DNA of 5,375 nt from Clostridiales bacterium (GTDB lineage: Bacteria; Bacillota; Clostridia; Saccharofermentanales; UBA5734), in assembly GCA_007135995.1 (NCBI GenBank), contig SLHU01000231.1, forward strand, positions 1-5,375, in the 5' to 3' direction. Positions 1 to 4,890 of the stretch are shown here, piece by piece (the stretch's first letter is position 1; every line of letters begins with the position of its first letter). The notes under the pieces were generated by a model. The model was not told the origin of the DNA, ran no database searches, and worked only from the letters and a program-made list of their open reading frames with translations. The position numbers and the translations under genes are program-made.

Positions 1-304
1 ACTGTTCCTGTATCATTTTTGCGGATCCGGTTATTGATCGTGTTTTGCTTCGATACAGACCACAACTGCGAATCAGGCTGGCAATTTCTTCAGGATCTGC
101 TTTTGCCGTGCTTTCAGCAGACGGAAAACGCAGAAAAAGAGCCGGGGTGATAAGGTTAACCCTGGCGTCTGTACACTGGGCTGACAAGATCGCAGCTGCC
201 AGAAGCTGCCAGGCAGACGCGTACGCTAATGTACAGTCTGCCTGCGGATAAGCTGCTTTTAATGATTTTACAATGTTCGAAGCTCGTTTTTGCTTTTCTG
301 TCAC
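1..304 (-). CDS. nth: Endonuclease III, N-terminal part (gene cut by the left window edge)
   Basis: This is a base-excision-repair DNA glycosylase/AP lyase of the HhH-GPD family, which removes oxidised pyrimidines from DNA in the cytoplasm. Only the first 101 codons are present. The family-typical helical motif LSAQCTDARVN occupies residues 40-50, followed by TPALFLRFPSAE (53-64) and the GLYRSKTRSI segment (82-91), all matching the usual Nth order. The helix-hairpin-helix, the catalytic Lys and Asp and the [4Fe-4S] cysteines would lie beyond the window, so integrity cannot be judged. The start is a GTG (302-304) overlapping the htrA stop as GTGA, with an AGGAG eight bases upstream, so translational coupling to htrA is likely. 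Usual family length is about 210 residues, so roughly half is seen. Identification is strong. A MutY relative is less likely given the GLYRSK motif. Confidence 0.93.
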   Translation of the reverse strand, partial: MTEKQKRASNIVKSLKAAYPQADCTLAYASAWQLLAAAILSAQCTDARVNLITPALFLRFPSAESTAKADPEEIASLIRSCGLYRSKTRSITGSAKMIQEQ

Positions 305-1776
305 CGTGTATACTCCTGCAGATAAACTCTGATCTCATGATATTGTCTGTCGGAGCTTCTGTAAACCAGAAGATTGATCAGAGACCCTACAGGCTGACTT
401 TGCAGGAAGTGGCTGATATCCATCGATGATGTAACCGGCTCGTCATTGACCGCTGTAATGATATCACCTTTTCTCATATTGGCGATATAAGCCGGACTGC
501 CCTCAATAACGTGCGTTACATAAAACCCGTCCGGATAATTATAAAGACCGCGAAGCTGATCGAACGTTTCTTCAACCAGCACTGAAACACCAAGCCAGGA
601 ACGCCCGGCAACAAAACCGCGGGATGTCATGTCTTCAACCACTCTCTGAGCGGTTTCTGCAGACAAGGCATAGTTTTGAGCCTCATACGACTGATACGCA
701 AGGCTGAAGTTGATGATGCCAATGACTTCGCCGCTGAGATTCAGGACTGGCCCGCCGGAACACCTCTGGCTGACCCTGGCATCTGTCTGGATCATCTGGA
801 GTGATGTTCCGTCCTCAAGCTGAACCGGGCGGTTCAGACTGCTGATCAGGCCTGTGTAGAGGCTGCCGCTTTCCTCAAGAATATCAGGATAGCCAACAGC
901 AAGAATCATCTGGCCGACTTTCAGTTCAGGTGAGATGGCGATAGGAGCCGGCTGCAGACTTCTGCTGCCGGGGTTGATTTTAATCACTGCCAGACCTGTC
1001 AGAGGATCCCTGCCAATCAGTTCAGCACTTAATGCACGCGGAAAACCATCGATATACACATGAATATCTGCATGTGACAAAATCTGACCCTGCCTGTTGA
1101 CAGCGATCGATATCAAACTGCTGTTCGTGACTATGTAGCCTTCTTCGCTCATAATCAGACCCGACCCTTCATTTGTTCTCCGCAGTGATGTAACGGTCTC
1201 ATCAACCACCACATTTATACCTGCCACAGAAGGCCGGATAGACGCGTACAGGTCTTCGATCAGGCTTTGCTCCTGCCAGAGCTGAAACTGCTCGTCTGCA
1301 GGCCCGGCAGGAAATGAAGGTTCACGATAATGTTCTGTCGGCCGGGGCAAGCCAATGACGTGTTCCGACCCGTTTGACTGTCTGTTTTCGGTTGTTTCCT
1401 CATTCGGTGCCTGCGTATTCACGCGGTCTGGCACGCCTTCAGTCTCGGTCGTTGCCGGTGCAGCCGGGTCAACTGTCGCAGCAGGCAGTTCGGTTGTCGC
1501 TGAGGCGGCAGGAGAGGGAACGGCTGAGACAAAAGGAGAAGGTGCGGCCGAGACCCAAGGAGAGGGTGCGGCTGAAACAGAAGGAGAAATCGCTGAACCG
1601 CCGGATTCAGATAAATCATATGCCGGATTGGTTGCGGCAGAAAGCCATGCTTCAGCTGCGCTGAATCTGCTAAGCAAAGTATGGTCGTCGAAAGGGCCCC
1701 GCACCAGTACAGCCGTCGTCAGCAGCGAAGCGATGATCGCCGACACCAGACTCAATGCAACCAGCCCTGTGATCAT
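301..1776 (-). CDS. htrA: Membrane-anchored HtrA-like S1C/PDZ protein with a degenerate catalytic triad
   Basis: HtrA-family proteins are extracytoplasmic quality-control proteases. This one has 491 residues in the usual order: one membrane anchor (about 2-25), a long Pro/Ser/Ala/Thr-rich linker (about 50-165) with 8-residue repeats, a trypsin-like domain (about 170-388), and one PDZ domain (about 393-487). The fold motifs are clear: GSGLIMSEEGYIVTN (204-218), DPLTGLAVIKI (257-267), SGGPVLNLSGEVIGI (340-354) and RKGDIITAVNDEPV (435-448). The catalytic positions are not intact. TNNHV reads TNSSL, so His becomes Ser220. TDLAV reads TGLAV, so Asp becomes Gly261. GNSGG reads RCSGG, which keeps Ser340. 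This suggests a proteolytically inactive protein, perhaps a chaperone or scaffold. The start is uncertain: ATG 1774-1776 leaves almost nothing before the anchor, and the frame continues upstream past a UGA at 1825-1827. It follows the kinase gene and overlaps nth by four bases. Confidence 0.9.
   Translation of the reverse strand: MITGLVALSLVSAIIASLLTTAVLVRGPFDDHTLLSRFSAAEAWLSAATNPAYDLSESGGSAISPSVSAAPSPWVSAAPSPFVSAVPSPAASATTELPAATVDPAAPATTETEGVPDRVNTQAPNEETTENRQSNGSEHVIGLPRPTEHYREPSFPAGPADEQFQLWQEQSLIEDLYASIRPSVAGINVVVDETVTSLRRTNEGSGLIMSEEGYIVTNSSLISIAVNRQGQILSHADIHVYIDGFPRALSAELIGRDPLTGLAVIKINPGSRSLQPAPIAISPELKVGQMILAVGYPDILEESGSLYTGLISSLNRPVQLEDGTSLQMIQTDARVSQRCSGGPVLNLSGEVIGIINFSLAYQSYEAQNYALSAETAQRVVEDMTSRGFVAGRSWLGVSVLVEETFDQLRGLYNYPDGFYVTHVIEGSPAYIANMRKGDIITAVNDEPVTSSMDISHFLQSQPVGSLINLLVYRSSDRQYHEIRVYLQEYTR
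313..317 (-). promoter_or_regulatory. Shine-Dalgarno for nth inside the htrA 3' end
   Basis: AGGAG lies eight bases before the GTG at 302-304 and inside the last codons of the htrA-like gene. It supports the GTG as the true nth start and implies that the gene pair is co-transcribed and translationally coupled. Confidence 0.75.
1511..1582 (-). repeat. Three 24-bp tandem repeats encoding PSPxVSAx octapeptides
   Basis: Three imperfect 24-bp units (1511-1534, 1535-1558, 1559-1582), each beginning GGAGA on the plus strand, followed by a partial fourth copy to about 1597. On the coding strand they give octapeptides such as PSPWVSAA and PSPFVSAV at about residues 63-94 of the HtrA-like protein. The repeat number can change without shifting the frame, so it would alter only the length of the stalk between membrane anchor and protease-like domain. 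Confidence 0.85.
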
Positions 1777-1800
1777 TTTCGTTTTTTTATTCCCCCAGGC

Positions 1801-1806
1801 ACCTCC
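1801..1806 (-). promoter_or_regulatory. Consensus GGAGGT with no start codon at normal distance
   Basis: A perfect Shine-Dalgarno-like GGAGGT lies 24 bases before the htrA ATG (1774-1776), too far for ordinary initiation, and no in-frame ATG, GTG or TTG lies between them. A weaker GGGGGA (1791-1796) is 14 bases from the ATG. The site may be coincidental (codons Gly-Gly), or it may help initiation at ATG 1776 if the RNA between them is compacted. Confidence 0.35.
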
Positions 1807-1824
1807 GTATGATGAGCCTGTACC

Positions 1825-1953
1825 TCACATGACAAACTTCCCGTGTTTCCGGCCGGACATCTGCCTATCGATTTTACCCCGGCTGATCAGCCGCTGCCTA
1901 TCATAAAACGCAGCTGATGATATCCCGCTCCGTTCATAATAATCTATGTACAT
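1825..1953 (-). other. In-frame upstream 42-codon ORF: lost htrA N-terminus or leader peptide
   Basis: Starting at ATG 1951-1953, this frame is the same as that of htrA (59 codons upstream of ATG 1776). It encodes 42 residues beginning MYIDYYERSG and ending GRKHGKFVM, rich in Arg and Lys, then stops at UGA 1825-1827. After the UGA, 16 more sense codons, including NKKTK just before the membrane segment, lead to ATG 1776. HtrA proteins of Bacillota usually have a polar, basic cytoplasmic tail before the anchor, so this may be the original N-terminus broken by a nonsense change or sequencing error. Alternatively it is a leader ORF or plain untranslated sequence. No clear Shine-Dalgarno precedes ATG 1953, and a 59-codon frame with one stop can arise by chance. 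Confidence 0.35.
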
Positions 1954-2040
1954 TTCAATTTTATCTTAAAAAAGTAAAGGGTTTATGAACAATGTCGAAG
2001 GAACTTGTCTAGAAATGACACATGCTGCATTTGCAGGGCT

Positions 2041-3573
2041 TCAGCCTGATGTCGGCATCGGCATGGTAAAGATAAACCGGGCACCTCCCATGTCACTTCT
2101 CGAAACTGTGATACCCTGTCCGTGAGCTGCCAGAATGGTGCGGCAGATATAAAGCCCGAGCCCGGATCCTTTTGATGTTCTTGACTTATCAATCTTATAG
2201 AACCGGTCAAAAATATAGGGCTGTTCAGATTCCGGAATACCCGGTCCATTATCTTCTATGATGACTTCTACTTTTCTGGCCCGGCCTGAACGTCTGGTTG
2301 TCAGCGCGATGACACCATCAGCCGGCGCAAACCGGATCGCATTCGACAAGAGATTATACACAACCCGGCTGATCGCTTCACGATCACCCACGACCTGCAG
2401 ACGGCCATAGTCATCCTCGTAAAAATCCGCCTGCACCCCAAGGTTCTTCTCGGCAATCAGCGATTCAAGACCAATGATATCCTCTTTGAGAACTTCATTG
2501 ATATCAAATATTTTCTGATTCAACTGCTGGCCTGACTCCAGCAAAACTGTTTCAAACATGCTGGTGACAAGATTCTGCAGACGTTTTGTCTCCTTCTGGA
2601 CAATATCAAGATAATACGGATATTTATCCGGCGGCACAGTGCCGTCAAGCATGCCTTCGATAAAACCAAGAATCGATGTCAGCGGGGTGCGAAGGTCATG
2701 TGATATGTTCGACATAAATTCCTTGCGGTCTTTTTCCTGGTTCTGCAGCTTGTCAAGCATGGTATTGACTGTATGGACAAGCACGGCAAGGTCATCGTTT
2801 ACGAGTGAGCGCTTTTTGCCGATCTCGATTCTGGACGTGTGATCAATGCCTGGTATCTCTACCCTTGCGGAAAGATCACCGCGTGCAACTTTATCGGCCG
2901 CTTCTGACAGAAGACGGATCGGCCGGGTGATATTATGCGACAGGATGCCGACAAAAACCAGGCCGATCGCAAAAGCAATGACAAAAGACATAATCAGGCC
3001 GTTCGTCATCAGAAAGGTGCCGATATCACGGGTCTGAACCGGGTAATGCAGCTGGATTTCACCGCGGTATCCGCCCAGCGGTGTCGGCAGCGGGTAAGCT
3101 GCTGAAATCCACCGGATACCGCTCGCCTTGAACAGGCCGTGAAAATCGCCCACTTGGCTGGTTCCGGATGTACCGGCGCCCATCGCTGCCAGATATTGCT
3201 GCGGCAGCTGATAGTATCCTGACTCAGAGACATCAAGCAAAGCAGCGGCATCTCCCGGAATGCCGGTGTGCATGACCAGCTCACCGCTTGGATTAATGAC
3301 CCAGACGACAGCGCCGGAAGAACGGGCTGCAAAAATAATATAATTATTCAGCCGGGGATCAAGTATTTCTCCCTGCTGTGTAAAATTACCGACCATAACC
3401 TCAGAAATAGCCCTGGCACCGCTTAGCAGCTGACTGGCCTGCTGCCGGGTTGTGTTGATGGAAAAAACATTGTAGTAAACAAGGCCCAGCACAGAAAACG
3501 CAACAACAATCGCCAGAGTCAGCTGCAGGATGGTTCGCAGATAAACAGAACGTATCAAATAGCGCTTTTTCAC
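2041..3573 (-). CDS. Membrane sensor histidine kinase (HAMP-HisKA-HATPase)
   Basis: Sensor kinase of a two-component system: it autophosphorylates a His and passes the phosphate to the response regulator encoded just upstream. The 510 residues show a first membrane helix (about 13-34), an extracytoplasmic sensor region of about 150 residues (35-188, probably a PAS-like/Cache fold by its VVWVINPSGELV motif), a second helix (about 189-211), HAMP (about 211-275), HisKA with phosphoacceptor His292 in SHDLRTPLTS, and HATPase_c. The N box (NLLSNAIRFA, 407-416), G1 (DNGPGIP, 441-447), F box (IFDRFYK, 454-460) and G2 (GSGLGLYI, 469-476) are all intact, so it should be active. There is no PAS domain between HAMP and HisKA, unlike WalK. 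The HAMP second half carries a basic insertion around 245-257. Start is GTG 3571-3573, with AGGTG five bases upstream, 15 bases after the regulator's stop. The signal sensed is unknown. Confidence 0.95.
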   Translation of the reverse strand: MKKRYLIRSVYLRTILQLTLAIVVAFSVLGLVYYNVFSINTTRQQASQLLSGARAISEVMVGNFTQQGEILDPRLNNYIIFAARSSGAVVWVINPSGELVMHTGIPGDAAALLDVSESGYYQLPQQYLAAMGAGTSGTSQVGDFHGLFKASGIRWISAAYPLPTPLGGYRGEIQLHYPVQTRDIGTFLMTNGLIMSFVIAFAIGLVFVGILSHNITRPIRLLSEAADKVARGDLSARVEIPGIDHTSRIEIGKKRSLVNDDLAVLVHTVNTMLDKLQNQEKDRKEFMSNISHDLRTPLTSILGFIEGMLDGTVPPDKYPYYLDIVQKETKRLQNLVTSMFETVLLESGQQLNQKIFDINEVLKEDIIGLESLIAEKNLGVQADFYEDDYGRLQVVGDREAISRVVYNLLSNAIRFAPADGVIALTTRRSGRARKVEVIIEDNGPGIPESEQPYIFDRFYKIDKSRTSKGSGLGLYICRTILAAHGQGITVSRSDMGGARFIFTMPMPTSG

Positions 3574-3578
3574 TTAAA

Positions 3579-3583
3579 CACCT
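3579..3583 (-). promoter_or_regulatory. Shine-Dalgarno deciding the GTG start of the kinase
   Basis: AGGTG sits five bases before GTG 3571-3573 in the 15-base gap after the response regulator stop. It fixes the start, which leads directly into MKKRYLIRSV, a basic run before the first membrane helix. Confidence 0.65.
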
Positions 3584-3588
3584 GCGGA

Positions 3589-4299
3589 TCAGTTTGACTC
3601 AAACTTATAGCCGACACCCCATACGGTCTTAATCTGCCAGGCAGGATGCGCAATGACATCATCCAATTTCTCGCGGATGCGCTTGATATGGACATCAACG
3701 GTTCTTGACTCTCCGTAAAAATCATATCCCCACACATTCTCCAGCAGCTGTTCTCTGGTAAAAACACGATTAGGATGTGTGGCCAGAAAAAAAAGCAGTT
3801 CCAGTTCCTTGGGCGGCATCTCAATTTCCTGTTTATCAACACATACCGTATAGCGAGACTTGTCAACTCTGAGCCCGGGATACTCGATCGCTTCGGAACT
3901 GCGCTCGTCTTCTGCTGAATCGTGGGAGTCATCCTTGTTTTCATACCTTCGCAAAACAGCTTTTACCCTGGCCAGCAGTTCTTTTGGCTCAAAAGGTTTT
4001 TGAATATAATCATCTGCGCCCAGCTCAAGACCCACCACTTTATCCAGTGTGTCGCCACGAGCCGTCAGCATCAGAACAGGGACATCAGACACCCGGCGCA
4101 CATCACGCATAATATCATAACCGTCTTTACCCGGCAGCATCAGATCAAGAATGATCACATCCGGTTTGGCCTCAAGAAAAGTCGCGAATGCTTTATCCCC
4201 GTCAAGACAGGTAATTACAGCAAACCCGTCTTTATCAAAATAAAGTCTCAGAAGTTCACTGATATTTGGATCATCATCGATGATGAGTGCTTTTTTCAC
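3589..4299 (-). CDS. OmpR/PhoB-family response regulator
   Basis: DNA-binding transcriptional regulator activated by phosphorylation from the adjacent kinase. The 236 residues hold a receiver domain (about 3-118) with the acidic pocket Asp8/Asp9/Asp10, phosphoacceptor Asp52 in LDLMLPGKDGYD, switch Thr79 and conserved Lys101 in the QKPFEPKELLARV segment. A Ser/Asp/Glu-rich linker (about 120-138) follows. The C-terminal winged helix (about 141-234) includes the MPPKELELLFFLA motif, a recognition helix around SRTVDVHIKRIREKL (198-212) and the GVGYKF wing. All key residues are present. Start is GTG 4297-4299, followed by MKKALIIDDD, with a strong GGGAGGG five bases upstream. The kinase gene follows after 15 bases, forming a clear two-gene unit. 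Subfamily and targets cannot be assigned, although the neighbouring htrA-like gene is an obvious candidate target. Confidence 0.96.
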   Translation of the reverse strand: MKKALIIDDDPNISELLRLYFDKDGFAVITCLDGDKAFATFLEAKPDVIILDLMLPGKDGYDIMRDVRRVSDVPVLMLTARGDTLDKVVGLELGADDYIQKPFEPKELLARVKAVLRRYENKDDSHDSAEDERSSEAIEYPGLRVDKSRYTVCVDKQEIEMPPKELELLFFLATHPNRVFTREQLLENVWGYDFYGESRTVDVHIKRIREKLDDVIAHPAWQIKTVWGVGYKFESN

Positions 4300-4304
4300 G
4301 GTAT

Positions 4305-4311
4305 ACCCTCC
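4305..4311 (-). promoter_or_regulatory. Shine-Dalgarno for the response regulator
   Basis: GGGAGGG lies five bases before the GTG start at 4297-4299. It is a near-ideal site and supports GTG initiation giving MKKALIIDDD. Confidence 0.75.
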
Positions 4312-4339
4312 CGGTTCTGCATGTGAGCTGACAGTCTGT

Positions 4340-4354
4340 ATTCGATGAACGAAT
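4340..4354 (-). promoter_or_regulatory. Dyad ATTCG-N5-CGAAT upstream of the response regulator (possible operator)
   Basis: A perfect 5-base inverted repeat with a 5-base spacer lies in the 84-base gap between nrdR and the response regulator, 41 bases before its GTG start. A second small dyad, ACAG-N-CTGT, adjoins it (4331-4339). Placement and size fit an operator or a small hairpin. There is no T-run, so it is not an intrinsic terminator. It could serve autoregulation, but OmpR-type regulators more often bind direct repeats, so this is tentative. Confidence 0.3.
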
Positions 4355-4383
4355 CATGCTCAATCCTGGTCAGCACTGAAAGC

Positions 4384-4839
4384 CTACTTTTGCTGCAGCA
4401 TATCATTAAGTTCCTTCAGAAATGAATTGACATCCTTAAACTGGCGATATACCGATGCAAAACGCACATATGCGACTTCATCAATCTCTTTAAGCCCTTC
4501 CATCACCATTTCACCAATTTCCTGTGAAGAGATTTCGCGTTTCAGCGCGTTTTGCTGATGTGCTTCAATTGAAGTGACCAGCTTATCAATCTGATCGGTT
4601 GAAACCGGCCTTTTTTCACAGCTTTTCATGATGCCGGCCGTCAGTTTATCACGATCAAACGGTTCTCTCGTACCATCTTTTTTAATCACCAGTAAAGGCT
4701 GGTTCTCAATTTTCTCATAGGTTGTAAACCGTGCTCCGCAAATCGTACACTCGCGTCGCCGGCGTATGGCGGATCCCTCGTCGGACGGCCGCGAATCGAT
4801 CACCTTGTCATCATCATGGTTGCATGAAGGGCATCGCAT
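4384..4839 (-). CDS. nrdR: NrdR, transcriptional repressor of ribonucleotide reductase genes
   Basis: NrdR is a nucleotide-sensing repressor that binds paired NrdR boxes before ribonucleotide reductase operons. The 151-residue length is typical. The N-terminal zinc ribbon has Cys3 and Cys6 (MRCPSC) and Cys31 and Cys34 (CTIC), with the characteristic [18 protein letters not shown] segment (14-31) and FTTYEKIE (38-45). The ATP-cone domain (about 49-139) begins [16 protein letters not shown] and ends near [15 protein letters not shown]. Nothing is missing. ATG 4837-4839 is preceded by GGAGGT at seven bases. It starts 51 bases after the stop of the upstream gene, and the regulator gene follows after 84 bases. 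No ribonucleotide reductase gene is in the window, so the targets are elsewhere. Its position beside the two-component genes probably reflects a chromosomal neighbourhood rather than a shared pathway. Confidence 0.98.
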   Translation of the reverse strand: MRCPSCNHDDDKVIDSRPSDEGSAIRRRRECTICGARFTTYEKIENQPLLVIKKDGTREPFDRDKLTAGIMKSCEKRPVSTDQIDKLVTSIEAHQQNALKREISSQEIGEMVMEGLKEIDEVAYVRFASVYRQFKDVNSFLKELNDMLQQK

Positions 4840-4846
4840 CCAGTCT

Positions 4847-4852
4847 ACCTCC
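4847..4852 (-). promoter_or_regulatory. Shine-Dalgarno for nrdR
   Basis: GGAGGT lies seven bases upstream of the nrdR ATG (4837-4839), a consensus site that fixes the start giving MRCPSC. Confidence 0.8.
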
Positions 4853-4890
4853 CGTGCCGGCAGCCAGCTTTGACTGACCGCCTGATACGT

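Larger units (their letters stand above)
1777..2040 (-). other. 264-base region between kinase stop and htrA start
   Basis: This stretch holds no separate gene that I recognise. Next to the kinase stop is a 12-base near-palindrome (2025-2036, arms CTGCA/TGCAG). The middle is AT-rich (about 1954-1980), with a TAAAAT hexamer at 1958-1963 that could serve as a -10 box but lacks a fitting -35. The lower half (1777-1953) stays in frame with htrA except for one UGA. No hairpin followed by a T-run was seen, so read-through from the kinase gene into htrA is possible. Confidence 0.5.

Noticed and set aside
1825..1827. Recoded UGA (UGA read as Trp or Gly genome-wide)
   Set aside because: The response regulator, kinase and htrA genes all end in UGA at sensible family lengths, so UGA is an ordinary stop in this organism.
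1355..1906. 183-codon plus-strand ORF with a GEGAAET repeat
   Set aside because: It is the antisense shadow of the repetitive htrA linker. The repeat comes from the 24-bp units, and the minus frame has the clear protein family.
1958..1963. TAAAAT as the -10 box of an htrA promoter
   Set aside because: It matches five of six consensus bases, but no -35-like hexamer lies 16-18 bases upstream in this AT-rich stretch, so it was not listed as a promoter.
2025..2036. Near-palindrome just after the kinase stop as an intrinsic terminator
   Set aside because: The arms are only five bases with a two-base centre, and no T-run follows on the coding strand.
3009..3332. 107-codon minus-strand ORF
   Set aside because: It is an out-of-frame shadow of the kinase sensor region, with Cys/Trp-rich composition unlike a real protein.
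3922..4326. 134-codon plus-strand ORF
   Set aside because: It lies wholly antisense to the response regulator receiver domain, which is unmistakable, and it has no recognisable domain or ribosome site.
4840..4890. NrdR box for autoregulation before nrdR
   Set aside because: I could not find anything resembling the 16-base NrdR box palindrome in this 51-base gap or in the gap after nrdR.
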